Below are positions 1-7,404 of a DNA stretch of 27,727 nucleotides, piece after piece. The translations under genes and the position numbers were made by a program. The stretch spans positions 1-27,727 of IMG/VR virus record IMGVR_UViG_3300042914_000971; one strand, written 5' to 3'. The first letter of the stretch is position 1, and each line of letters starts with the position of its first letter. The notes under the pieces are model-generated. The model had not been told where the DNA came from. It saw nothing but the letters and a program-made list of their open reading frames with translations, and ran no database searches. The DNA comes from a virus.

Positions 1-200
1 TGCTCGTGCAGCAGGTGCTCGATGAATGGCTCATCGACGTGTTGCGTTTCCTCGGTACTTGCATCAAAGCACCTAGGTTCTGTCGCCGGCTGCGACACTT
101 CATACCACTCCTCATGCGGCTTGCCTGCCGCTTGGTTCTCACGGCGGATCTGCACAGCAGAACGCAGCAACTCGTTGGCGTCTTCAATCGTGGTCGTCAT
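1..200 (-). CDS. Partial hypothetical protein, running off the left edge
   Basis: An open frame starts with ATG at 200 on the minus strand and stays open to base 1, giving 66 residues and no stop inside the window. An AAGGGA ribosome binding site lies about 6 bases before the ATG. The start overlaps the end of the phosphoesterase gene by 17 bases, which fits the tight packing elsewhere. The visible part begins MTTTIEDANELLRSAVQIRR and is rich in Glu and His, with no motif I recognise. Function unknown; the start is fairly secure and the product is incomplete. Confidence 0.7.
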   Translation of the reverse strand, partial: MTTTIEDANELLRSAVQIRRENQAAGKPHEEWYEVSQPATEPRCFDASTEETQHVDEPFIEHLLHE

Positions 201-1089
201 TGTCGTCCCTTGGTGAATCGTGGAATGATGCCCGCAACTCCGTATGGTCTACATTCCACCGCAAGAGCATCCACCAACCGCCAAGCGGGCGCGAGCTCAT
301 GCCCTTCTCGACGGCCCAGCCATCGGTCAGGCTCTCCTGCTTGTAGGCCGCACTTCGCACGAGGTGGATAGGCCGCACCCGCACAAGCCCCGTAGGCGAG
401 AGCCGTTGCCGGCTGGCCTCAACCATGGTGCGTTGATGAACGTGCCCTGCGTGGATGCAGTCCGCATCAACGTCCACCAAGTACCGCGAGTAATCGATAA
501 TTCCGCGTGTTATAGGTCCCCCGCCACCATAACCGTGGTGATACCAAAGCCGGTACAGGGCCGTGCTCGTCTTTCCGGCCTTGGCCCGAAACATCACCCA
601 GCCCGAGTAGCCAGCGGCCCTGCACTTGCTACCACGCACCCGCAGTTGCTCGACGAGCCGCGTGGTCAAGCACGTCTCCATGCGTTTCCGCACAGCCGTC
701 TCGTGGTTGCCCGGCGTTATCAGCGCCATCTGCTCGCGGTACGGCTCTAGGTACTCGGCGCACTGGGTAACAATGTCGTCGTAGTAGTTGCCGCGTTGGA
801 ACTCTGGCCTTACGTCCCACTTGCCATTGGAGCGGGGATCGTACTTGCCGCCCATCGCATCGAAGTGGTCGCCAATGGAAAGCACTGCGGCGTTGAGCTC
901 ACGGGCTTTCGTGAGATCCGCCGTGAGCTTCTCGCGGTCGCACTTCACTGAGTCCCAGTGCCAGTCCGAAGAGAGCAGCACCCATAGGCGGGTGTTGAAA
1001 TCAATGCGCGTGACGCTGCCATCAAGGCTTGTGACGTTCCACGGGTCTGATGCGTTCTTCCTGCGGAATGTGCCAGCGCTACGGCCCAT
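184..1089 (-). CDS. Calcineurin-like metallophosphoesterase
   Basis: The 301-residue protein carries the ordered metal-binding motifs of calcineurin-like phosphoesterases: SDWHWDS (Asp42, His44), GDHFD (Asp74), GNHE (Asn128, His129), a His pair at 184-185 and HAGHVH (His213, His216, His218). Family members hydrolyse phosphomono- or diesters with two metal ions; phage members have been linked to nucleic-acid or nucleotide processing, but the substrate here is not known. An AGGTG ribosome binding site precedes the ATG. It overlaps the upstream peptidase gene by 11 bases, so the two are probably cotranslated. The last residues are Asp-rich. Family assignment is strong, role in the phage is not. 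Confidence 0.9.
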   Translation of the reverse strand: MGRSAGTFRRKNASDPWNVTSLDGSVTRIDFNTRLWVLLSSDWHWDSVKCDREKLTADLTKARELNAAVLSIGDHFDAMGGKYDPRSNGKWDVRPEFQRGNYYDDIVTQCAEYLEPYREQMALITPGNHETAVRKRMETCLTTRLVEQLRVRGSKCRAAGYSGWVMFRAKAGKTSTALYRLWYHHGYGGGGPITRGIIDYSRYLVDVDADCIHAGHVHQRTMVEASRQRLSPTGLVRVRPIHLVRSAAYKQESLTDGWAVEKGMSSRPLGGWWMLLRWNVDHTELRASFHDSPRDDNDDHD

Positions 1090-1366
1090 CGCTCACCTCG
1101 CGGTATCCAAGACTCCAGAGCACGCGGGCAATATCCTTGCCCTGCTGCTCGACGTGCTCCTCAGACTGCGTTGGATTCAAGGCGTGCAGAAGTTCATGCA
1201 CTAACACCTCGAGCTTCTTGCGGCCACGCATGCGAGCGTCAAGGATGATCCGTGGGTGCTTCGCCTTCTGGCTGAACGTGTACCCGTAGGCAGCACCCTT
1301 GAGCGTGGTAAAACGCAGCAGCCAACGCTCGTCGCCGTTCAGCGTGAAAACGTGATCGTCTGCCAC
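1079..1366 (-). CDS. SprT-like / HExxH zinc metallopeptidase (small)
   Basis: The 95-residue product contains VHELLHALN followed by SEEHVE, that is an HExxH zinc site with a downstream Glu/His cluster, in the style of SprT-like or other minimal gluzincin-like peptidases. I chose the GTG start at 1366 because AAAGG sits about 8 bases upstream and the alternative start at 1459 would run far into the next gene. It is about half the size of bacterial SprT and lacks an obvious C-terminal zinc ribbon. Substrate unknown; such small proteins are common in phage genomes. It precedes the phosphoesterase gene with an 11-base overlap. Confidence 0.7.
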   Translation of the reverse strand: MADDHVFTLNGDERWLLRFTTLKGAAYGYTFSQKAKHPRIILDARMRGRKKLEVLVHELLHALNPTQSEEHVEQQGKDIARVLWSLGYREVSDGP

Positions 1367-1401
1367 GGCTCGCCCTTTCAAGCACCACCGTAGCGGGGGC
1401 G

Positions 1402-1692
1402 TCAACCGATGCCGATCTTGCGGCCCAGTTCGTTGAGCGCCGCCTGCCTCTTGGCACACCCGCAGTCACCGCCAGCCAGTTTGCTGACCCGCTCTTTGGT
1501 AATGCCGACCGCAGACAGCCCGGCAGCCACCATGTCGCCTAGGCCGGGCCTCGCTCGCGGGTACGCGGGGTGCGTCTCATCCACAGTGATGGTGTCGCCG
1601 TCCTGGCTGACGATGCAAGCCCGCACCTCCTCAAGCGTGTAGCCACGCTCGCGGCAGCGTTTATCAAGGTGGCCGAGGCGGCAGGAGATCAT
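1402..1692 (-). CDS. Small protein with CGC motif, unknown function
   Basis: A 96-residue protein starting at ATG 1692, overlapping the stop of the upstream Cys-rich gene by four bases (ATGA). The N-terminal half (MISCRLGHLDKRCRERGYT) is Cys/Arg rich and the C-terminal end has GDCGCAKRQAALNELG. Short proteins ending in a CGCxxRxxxLN-type motif are frequent near tail genes of phages, where their role is not known. The four cysteines could bind a metal, but this is inference. The Arg/Lys content suggests nucleic-acid contact is possible. No function is claimed. Confidence 0.65.
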   Translation of the reverse strand: MISCRLGHLDKRCRERGYTLEEVRACIVSQDGDTITVDETHPAYPRARPGLGDMVAAGLSAVGITKERVSKLAGGDCGCAKRQAALNELGRKIGIG

Positions 1693-2438
1693 GGGAGTGG
1701 GTTGCACGAGTCCTGCAAACTAATAGTTCCAGTTAAAGGGCTTGCATCAATGTCGGCTGCGATTGAGTTCGCAATGCCTTCGACATAAGCAAACTGCGTC
1801 GGATAGCTTGATTTCCCGATAACACTTATTTCGGTCCATGCGGTAGTCATTGCTGGAAAAGTGCCAGACTCAGTCAAATACCTCCTGCAATCAGCCGATT
1901 GCTCAAGCACGCACGCCCGATCGCCCATACGCTCACAAGACGCCGAAACAGAAAACGATTCAACTTTTTGTATAGCGTAGATGCAAATAGAACTGATGGT
2001 GTTTATGCGGGTGTCCTTGTAGCTCACTTGTACATCCCTTACCCTGGTTAGTGTGTAAGCGCCATCTAAGCACCGCAACGTGGCTTGGTCACTTGCTGAG
2101 CACCCGAGTGTTTCAAGTTCACCAAACGTCGGCACTCTATTGTAAGTTCCGCTAGTTGACCCCGCAGACTGGGCGCTTGAGGATGACCTATTAGCCGTAG
2201 CAGTAAGGCGAGTCTCCTTACTGCTTGGGCTGCCCCACCCAGATATAAGGCTGTCGTAGGCAAAAGCAGCACTAGTTTTCAGGGTTTGCTTAAAAGACGA
2301 ATTGCAATCGCATTGGCCGGAACTTGCTGACAACCCTTCAAAAGATGCCTCAACTGTGTACGCGCAAAAGTCTGGACAGGCACAAGCATCTTGACTGCAC
2401 TCGCTATCGCAACACTCACACCCCGGCAGTAGCACCAT
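1689..2438 (-). CDS. Cys-rich putative tail-tip or structural protein
   Basis: This 249-residue protein starts at an ATG (2438) that shares one base with the stop of the previous gene (TGATG). The first 25 residues hold seven cysteines (positions 7, 9, 10, 14, 19, 21, 25), and a CDC follows near 43-45. The rest is Ser/Thr rich with scattered Cys, as in extracellular or virion-surface proteins. Its DNA is visibly AT-richer than its neighbours, suggesting module exchange. By position, after the tape measure and other tail genes, it could be a tail-tip or receptor-contact protein, but there is no recognised domain. A metal- or disulfide-bound N-terminal knot is inference. Confidence 0.65.
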   Translation of the reverse strand: MVLLPGCECCDSECSQDACACPDFCAYTVEASFEGLSASSGQCDCNSSFKQTLKTSAAFAYDSLISGWGSPSSKETRLTATANRSSSSAQSAGSTSGTYNRVPTFGELETLGCSASDQATLRCLDGAYTLTRVRDVQVSYKDTRINTISSICIYAIQKVESFSVSASCERMGDRACVLEQSADCRRYLTESGTFPAMTTAWTEISVIGKSSYPTQFAYVEGIANSIAADIDASPLTGTISLQDSCNPLP

Positions 2439-2824
2439 CACGAGCACTCCGCAGCGATCAAGTACCACGCCGTGCCGTCCTTTGCGATCGCGCAGTTTTT
2501 GGTTGTCGCTGTTGCGGTAGTTCCGGTGATCGCCACAAAGATGTTTTGGGCGACCGCAGTATTGGGCGTTGATGTTACCCCGCGAAATGTCACGACCTTG
2601 GCAGAGTTCTTGCTCCACGTACCCGTAAACGTGCAGACGCGAAAGACTTTGCCCGCCACGCCGCCCGGCATTGGGTGGTCAAACGTCAGCCCCGGTTGGT
2701 TCCGGTCGCCGGCCTCGACGGTGCGAACCGCCTTAGCGATCCGCTGCGCCGCCGGGCGAGAGAACGACACAAACGACTTGCCAGCCGCCTGCCCTGCTCC
2801 GTTGCTTGCACCCTGCTCAGCCAC
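2438..2824 (-). CDS. Hypothetical tail-region protein
   Basis: A 128-residue protein beginning with GTG at 2824; the GTG lies 2 bases after the stop of the previous gene, with a GAGGGC-like ribosome binding site. The N-terminal part is Ala/Gly rich and basic (SRPAAQRIAKAVRTVE), then a beta-rich segment with VFRVCTFTGTWSKNS, and a C-terminal stretch rich in Thr/Ala ending in Cys. The composition resembles small virion proteins. Position between the tape measure and the left-end genes suggests a tail component. No family recognised. Confidence 0.6.
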   Translation of the reverse strand: MAEQGASNGAGQAAGKSFVSFSRPAAQRIAKAVRTVEAGDRNQPGLTFDHPMPGGVAGKVFRVCTFTGTWSKNSAKVVTFRGVTSTPNTAVAQNIFVAITGTTATATTKNCAIAKDGTAWYLIAAECS

Positions 2825-2826
2825 GC

Positions 2827-3204
2827 TCAGCCCTCAACGATACTGACCACCAGCTGCGTGCCGGTTAGGTTGGACTGGGCTGCGTAGTTGCCAGCCGCCA
2901 GACGGCCTACGGCAGCCTCGCCGCCCTTTAGCGACACGCAAGGCACGAGAGCCCCTGCGGACAGCTGCCCGAAAGAAACTGCCGCTGTGGCCACCGTGGA
3001 CAGGTTGCGAGCGAAGAACAGGCCAACGCTAGACATCGTGGCGGTCGTGATTGCCACAGTGCCGGCAGCGTTTGTCCCAGGGGTGAGCGTCAGCGTGTTG
3101 ATACCGCTGGCACTGCAATCGGCAGTGACCCCAGACGCCACTAGGGCTTGGTTAAGATTGCCACGGGTAACTTGGGCGTTAATGTTCCACGTTAAGTCTG
3201 GCAT
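2827..3204 (-). CDS. Hypothetical structural (tail) protein, 125 aa
   Basis: Starts at ATG 3204, eight bases after the stop of the preceding gene. The product is rich in Ala, Gly, Thr, Ser and Val with alternating hydrophobic residues, which points to a beta-sandwich virion protein. The opening MPDLTWNINAQVTRGNLNQ has the look of phage structural proteins that lack a signal peptide. It contains no catalytic motif. Given its place in the tail module, a minor tail or decoration role is plausible but unproven. Confidence 0.6.
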   Translation of the reverse strand: MPDLTWNINAQVTRGNLNQALVASGVTADCSASGINTLTLTPGTNAAGTVAITTATMSSVGLFFARNLSTVATAAVSFGQLSAGALVPCVSLKGGEAAVGRLAAGNYAAQSNLTGTQLVVSIVEG

Positions 3205-3212
3205 GGCTGCTC

Positions 3213-4091
3213 CTACTGCTGTGTGGGTGTTCCGAAATACTGCTGGAAGTTCACGGCCTTATGCACGCGGCGAACTAAGACCGTGGGGGCACCCGTGGAC
3301 AACGCGCCGGCTGACGTGAGCGGCTGCGGATTGCTTGCTGGCACTTGCTCAATGGGTTGACCGCTGCCTGGATCGTATGCCACCGTCACCCGTTTCTTGG
3401 TGCCGCCGTCCAGGTAGTTCCACCCGACGTTGGGCAGCTGGAGCGGCCACCCGTCAGGGCGATACTCCAGCGTGACCTCGACTTGCCAGTAGCGAATCTC
3501 CGATTCATTCACGACTTCGACGGCAGGCGTCGCAGCAATGCCGCTGCACTTCCATGTGTACTGGGCACCGCCAAGGTAGGCAGAAGAGTTGATTGCGTTG
3601 GTCACCGTCGTGGCCAGCCCGTAGTCGAACGTGGCACGGTTGCCGCTAATGGACGCCTGGAGCGTCGAAATATCTGTCTGCACGCCCTCAAAAAAGTCTT
3701 GGGCGGAGTTTTGCAGCGGCGTGAGAACGTCGCCACTCTCGTAGTAGTAGAGCGCCGGCACTTGCAGGCCCCCGGTGCTCCACTTCCAGATGTCTGCTCG
3801 AGCCAGCGGGTTGGGGTCTACGTTCTGCTGCTTCGGCAGTTCATAGTCCCACGTCACCTCGTAGTGCCAGCGTGAGCCGTTGTAGTTGGCTACGCTGACG
3901 TTCATAGCCTTGCAGTACGACGCCTCCGGGTGAGCCTGCAAGAACACCACGCCAGGGTAGTTGGCAATGTCGGTCTGCTTCGTCGTCGGGTCATCAACCT
4001 CAACAACGAACTTGCGCTGAAATACGGGCGGCTCGCCAAACTTCCGAGAAGCGGCAACGGTGGCAAGCTCGGTATAGGAAAGAATGGCCAT
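3213..4091 (-). CDS. Putative tail protein downstream of tape measure
   Basis: The 292-residue protein directly follows the tape measure gene, sharing one base (TGATG). In siphophages this place is usually held by the distal tail protein or another baseplate-hub protein, so a tail-tip role is likely from synteny alone. The sequence is aromatic-rich (Trp, Tyr) with beta-type alternation, for example YNGSRWHYEVTWDYEL and RYWQVEVTLEYRPDGW, and ends in a Pro/Gln/Thr-rich tail. I see no Dit-specific motif, so the exact identity is open. Confidence 0.65.
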   Translation of the reverse strand: MAILSYTELATVAASRKFGEPPVFQRKFVVEVDDPTTKQTDIANYPGVVFLQAHPEASYCKAMNVSVANYNGSRWHYEVTWDYELPKQQNVDPNPLARADIWKWSTGGLQVPALYYYESGDVLTPLQNSAQDFFEGVQTDISTLQASISGNRATFDYGLATTVTNAINSSAYLGGAQYTWKCSGIAATPAVEVVNESEIRYWQVEVTLEYRPDGWPLQLPNVGWNYLDGGTKKRVTVAYDPGSGQPIEQVPASNPQPLTSAGALSTGAPTVLVRRVHKAVNFQQYFGTPTQQ

Positions 4092-5971
4092 CAGGCTGCA
4101 GCCCCCAAGATGTCCACCTTTTCCTGCTGCAACGCTCGAAGCTCAGCACGGATTTCGTCCAGTTTCTGCGTCTGCTTGCGATACTCGGCAATGGCAGGAT
4201 CTTCTCGCCCCGACGCCAAGGCCAGGAACTGCGCCATGCCCTCGCTTGAGCGAACGTCTCCGGCCTTCAAGGCTTCGTTGGACTTGCCGCCGAGAGCGGA
4301 CTGACGTTCAGCAACTACCTTGTCGATGTCTTCCTGCTTGGCGGCCATCTTCTCGTCAACCTTGGCAGCGTCCTCGGCTCGCTTGCGGTCTGCTTCAATC
4401 AGTTTCTGCTCGTTCTCCCTTCGGGCGGCGAGCATATTCATTTCAAAGTCAAACTTTTCTTTTTCTTCTTTCCTTTGTGCGTCAGCAATTGCTTCTTCGT
4501 TGGCCCGCCGGGCTTCAAAGATTTGCTGCTCTTGATTCGCGCGTTCCTGGGAAGACTTTTTGTCTGCATCGGCAATCGCCTGCTCGTTTGCGAGCCTTGC
4601 CTGATAAATCTGTAGATCTAGATCAAGGGTGTCTTTTGCTTCAGTTGGCCCTTGAGCCGCTGCCGCGTCTGCCGCAGCGCCGGCGGCAGGATTCTGGCCG
4701 CTTGCAAATGCCCGGCCAATGATTGGCACCTTCGACATAAAGGTGTAGAAATCCTTGATCTTCTGGCTGGCCCAATCAATCTGCTCGCCTATGTAGCCAA
4801 AGGCAGCATTCATGCCGCTGCGGATGGCTTCTACGACGTTCGTGAGCCCGACGATAAACGGAGAGAGGAAGGTTTGGACAACAGCCCCAGCGACTTTGAG
4901 CACAATGCCAAGGGTTTCGCCAAGCACGCCAACAAGCTTCAACACGCCTTCCACGACCGTCCCAAGCAGCGTGGCCACTGGTGCAAATGCTTGAGCGATT
5001 GGCGACACAATCGACGTGACGCCTTCAACTACGCCGCTGATGCCGTCCGTAAAGCCAGCAAGTCCAGACTGAACGGCCGCAAAGGCTCCAATGAACGGCG
5101 TCACGAACACGTCGGCCAGCCCAGCAAATGCACTCTCGGAACGCTCGCCGGCAGCAGTCGCCTCTTCCATGGCAAAAGCTAGGTTGTCCACCTGCTGGGC
5201 CTGCACCTGGCCAAGCTCAGCGTTTAGCGATTCCAGCGCGACGGTTCCGGCAGTGATTCCGGCTGCCATCTCAAAGGCTCGGTCCTTTGCGTTCAGAAAC
5301 GCCTTGCCGAGATTGATCGCCAGCAAGGCACCGCCGATGAGCGGATTGCTCAGCCCCAGCACTGCAGCTGCCGTAGTTCCGGCGGCACCGCCACTGATGG
5401 CCAGGCCGATGCCAAGAGCCTTGGCGGCCAGAATCATCGTGCGGGCAGCCATGGCCCCCTTAAGAGCACCAACGGCAAAGTCCTTCAGCCCTGCTGGGTT
5501 GCGAATGGCGCTAAAGAGTTTCCACTGCAAGTACGTGTAGGCAATGTCTTTGCCAAATGCGATGACGCTAATGCCAGCATCGGCCACGCTCTTGGTGGCA
5601 TCGCCAATCCCGCCGATCGCGCCGCTGAGCCCGTTCACGATCCGCTCAGTGACGCTGGCGGCTCTCGCCATATCGTCCACACTCGAGGTGGCCGCCTTCA
5701 GTTCTGCGTCGGCCTTGGCAACGGCCCTGCCGTAGACTTCTTGCGACAGAATGCCCTTCTGCATCATCGCGTCGAGCTTGCCGATAGTGTCGGCGTACTT
5801 CTCAGTCGGCGTCCGCAGTTCCGCCGTAATCTTTGCCGCCTGGCGAAACTCAGCAGCCGTGGCCTTTGCGCTGGCTCCAACCTTGGACAACTCGCGGTCT
5901 GCCTGCGCAACGCCAGCTGCTACGCCATCGGCGTTCGCGCTCAGCTGAAAGGCTAGGTCAAGTTTGGCCAT
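4091..5971 (-). CDS. Tail tape measure protein
   Basis: At 626 residues this is the longest gene in the window and it sits straight after the frameshifted chaperone pair, the usual place of the tape measure gene. The N-terminal half is Ala-rich and helical, with long hydrophobic Gly/Ala stretches around residues 115-225 that suit membrane insertion during DNA ejection. The C-terminal part is a highly charged coiled coil with three 29-residue repeats (residues 454-540). With about 1.5 angstrom of tail per residue, a tail of roughly 90-100 nm is expected. The ATG overlaps the chaperone extension by 14 bases and no good ribosome binding site is seen, suggesting translational coupling. Confidence 0.9.
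   Translation of the reverse strand: MAKLDLAFQLSANADGVAAGVAQADRELSKVGASAKATAAEFRQAAKITAELRTPTEKYADTIGKLDAMMQKGILSQEVYGRAVAKADAELKAATSSVDDMARAASVTERIVNGLSGAIGGIGDATKSVADAGISVIAFGKDIAYTYLQWKLFSAIRNPAGLKDFAVGALKGAMAARTMILAAKALGIGLAISGGAAGTTAAAVLGLSNPLIGGALLAINLGKAFLNAKDRAFEMAAGITAGTVALESLNAELGQVQAQQVDNLAFAMEEATAAGERSESAFAGLADVFVTPFIGAFAAVQSGLAGFTDGISGVVEGVTSIVSPIAQAFAPVATLLGTVVEGVLKLVGVLGETLGIVLKVAGAVVQTFLSPFIVGLTNVVEAIRSGMNAAFGYIGEQIDWASQKIKDFYTFMSKVPIIGRAFASGQNPAAGAAADAAAAQGPTEAKDTLDLDLQIYQARLANEQAIADADKKSSQERANQEQQIFEARRANEEAIADAQRKEEKEKFDFEMNMLAARRENEQKLIEADRKRAEDAAKVDEKMAAKQEDIDKVVAERQSALGGKSNEALKAGDVRSSEGMAQFLALASGREDPAIAEYRKQTQKLDEIRAELRALQQEKVDILGAAA
4352..4612 (-). repeat. Three tandem 29-residue coiled-coil repeats in the tape measure gene
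   Basis: Translated on the minus strand, three consecutive 29-residue units align. They begin QIYQARLANEQAIADADKK, QIFEARRANEEAIADAQRK and NMLAARRENEQKLIEADRK. They cover residues 454-540 of the tape measure protein. Internal duplication of helical units is a known way for tape measure length to change. The units are diverged at DNA level, so the duplication is not recent. Confidence 0.8.
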
Positions 5972-6610
5972 GGGTGGGCGGTTTCAGTTTTGAAAGTTCT
6001 GCGGCTATCTCTTCACCAGACATCGGCGGCCGACGTATCGGCATGAAGTCTTCGGGCTTTGGCGTCCTGCCTTTGACGTGCGGGGCTATCGTGAGCGCCG
6101 CAAGCGTTCCGATCTGCTGCCACTCCCTGCCAAACGGCTCCACGTACCTATCAAACGCCATCCACTCTCTCAGCAACGTCACCGGCATTGCGTTGACGTA
6201 TTCCCAACTCCAGCCAGTCGCTAACGCCAAACGAAACAAGAAGGCCCGGTCTGGCCGGGCTCTCAGTTTTTTGCCAGTTCCTCAATCGACTCATCCGAAA
6301 GGTTGTTGTGTTCCATAGCGGCCTGCCAAACACGGTTAACAACCTTGGCAGACTTTGCCGCCAGCTTTGCAACGTCGCCGTTGTCAAAGAGCCGGTTGCC
6401 CTTCTCGTCCACAAGGCACCGCACCAGAAACTTGGAGCGGAAATCGTCAACGCCTGTGTCTTTCTTTCGCATCCACTCGTTTTCGTAGGCGTCACGCTCT
6501 CCCACGCTCATCACTCGCACATAAACATCACCGCCCCACTCTGGCACGGTGAGCTTGAGCATTCCGAGATCGTCTGCGGCAAGAATCTGATCTTTGGTAA
6601 GGGCCGGCAT
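5958..6610 (-). CDS. Tail assembly chaperone long form (gpGT-like), made by -1 frameshift
   Basis: If ribosomes slip back one base on the AAAAAAC heptamer at 6272-6266, the 115-residue short chaperone continues for 102 more residues to the stop at 5958, giving a 217-residue fusion like lambda gpG-T. The extension begins LRARPDRAFLFRLALATGWSWEYVNAMP and ends in a Pro/Gln-rich tail. The extension has no convincing start of its own: only a TTG at 6239 without a ribosome binding site. In lambda the long form brings the tape measure and tail tube protein together and is absent from the virion. Gene order (tube, chaperone, tape measure) agrees fully. Confidence 0.88.
6244..6272 (-). promoter_or_regulatory. 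Programmed -1 ribosomal frameshift signal (slippery AAAAAAC plus hairpin)
   Basis: In the chaperone reading frame the codons GCA AAA AAC TGA place a perfect X_XXY_YYZ heptamer (A AAA AAC) at 6272-6266, directly before the zero-frame stop. Five bases later a hairpin GCCCGG-CCAGA-CCGGGC spans 6260-6244. Heptamer, spacing and hairpin are all as expected for -1 frameshifting in long-tailed phages. Confidence 0.9.
6263..6610 (-). CDS. Tail assembly chaperone short form (gpG-like)
   Basis: A 115-residue acidic protein (MPALTKDQILAADDLGMLKL at the start, EELAKN at the end) whose stop lies right after the slippery heptamer. The start shares one base with the stop of the tail-tube-like gene before it (TAATG). 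Proteins of this place and size bind the tape measure during tail assembly. The N-terminal pattern, an ILAADD segment followed by an EWGG-type loop and a VGERDAYE helix, is typical of small phage chaperones of the gp13/gpG class. The function rests on synteny plus the frameshift signal. Confidence 0.85.
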   Translation of the reverse strand: MPALTKDQILAADDLGMLKLTVPEWGGDVYVRVMSVGERDAYENEWMRKKDTGVDDFRSKFLVRCLVDEKGNRLFDNGDVAKLAAKSAKVVNRVWQAAMEHNNLSDESIEELAKN

Positions 6611-6990
6611 TACGTTGTCGCTCCTAGTTTGAATGCCACAGAGTATTCCTGTAGCTCTCCTACACTAGCCCGCCATGCAAGCGATTGGATAATTGCAACG
6701 CCGTTCCAGTACTGCTCCCCGCCTAACCCAAACTTGTACACAATAAGGTCACAAGTCTGCCCGACTAGGGAATCAGTAATCTGACTGCGTGAGCGCATGA
6801 CGAAAGACGCGGTGCCGTCGTCCGTGTCTGCTGGCCGAAACTTCTTCTTGCGGACAGTAGACGTGCGAGGAGTGACCTCAACGGTGTCAGCTTGCACGCC
6901 GTCAATAGACGCACTTGTGACTTCCTCGAAGTCAATGTCTCCGAAGTCGCCACTGATAGTGACGCCGATGCCCTGCGAACTAGTTGCCAC
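6610..6990 (-). CDS. Tail tube-like protein 2
   Basis: A 126-residue protein starting with GTG at 6990 behind a GGGAGG ribosome binding site. It is related to the gene just upstream: both open MAT.SQG...T.SG and both end with SVGEL followed by an alternating S.(S/A)FK segment. This tail-tube fold is common in small siphophage tube proteins. The gene directly precedes the chaperones, the usual place of the major tail protein. Either this one or its neighbour is the main tube subunit; the other may be a tube variant, terminator or decoration. Confidence 0.7.
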   Translation of the reverse strand: MATSSQGIGVTISGDFGDIDFEEVTSASIDGVQADTVEVTPRTSTVRKKKFRPADTDDGTASFVMRSRSQITDSLVGQTCDLIVYKFGLGGEQYWNGVAIIQSLAWRASVGELQEYSVAFKLGATT

Positions 6991-7005
6991 GACGGCCTCC
7001 CGTCG

Positions 7006-7329
7006 TTACGCGACCTTGAACGAGAGCGACTGCTTGACGAGTTCGCCCACGCTGTAGGCCACGCTGGAGCTCGAAACGGTTGCCGTGTACGTCACCGAAG
7101 CAAACGTGAGTGCGCCGGCTGTCCCAATTTGAACAATGGCCGTCCCGAAAGCCTCAACAGAGATTTCATTGTCCTTAAGCGCGGGTGCCTGAAAGAGCCG
7201 ATTGGCACCGCTGGTCTGCCCTAGATGCGACTGATCAAGCAAATCGCCGCCAGGCGTGACAGTGACGCTAGTGACGGTGTACGTGCTGCCGCTGAAGGTG
7301 AACGTATTGCCCTGCGAATCAGTCGCCAT
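7006..7329 (-). CDS. Tail tube-like protein 1
   Basis: A 107-residue beta-rich protein (MATDSQGNTFTFSGSTYTVT at the N-terminus) with an ATG start behind AGGAG. The C-terminal YSVGELVKQSLSFKVA matches the end of the following gene, so the two look like an old tandem duplication. The N-terminal half describes strand-turn-strand elements as in tail tube proteins. It is shorter than most major tail proteins. Which of the two copies forms the tube cannot be told from sequence alone. Confidence 0.7.
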   Translation of the reverse strand: MATDSQGNTFTFSGSTYTVTSVTVTPGGDLLDQSHLGQTSGANRLFQAPALKDNEISVEAFGTAIVQIGTAGALTFASVTYTATVSSSSVAYSVGELVKQSLSFKVA

Positions 7330-7404
7330 CGTGGCCTCTCCTAGTGAGTTATGGGCGGCAAAGCCCTATCCACAAACTAGGCGATGCCGTGGCAACCCTT
7401 GCAG

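Noticed and set aside
5958-6239. Separate 93-residue gene starting with TTG
   Set aside because: No ribosome binding site, and the -1 frameshift site upstream explains this frame as an extension of the chaperone.
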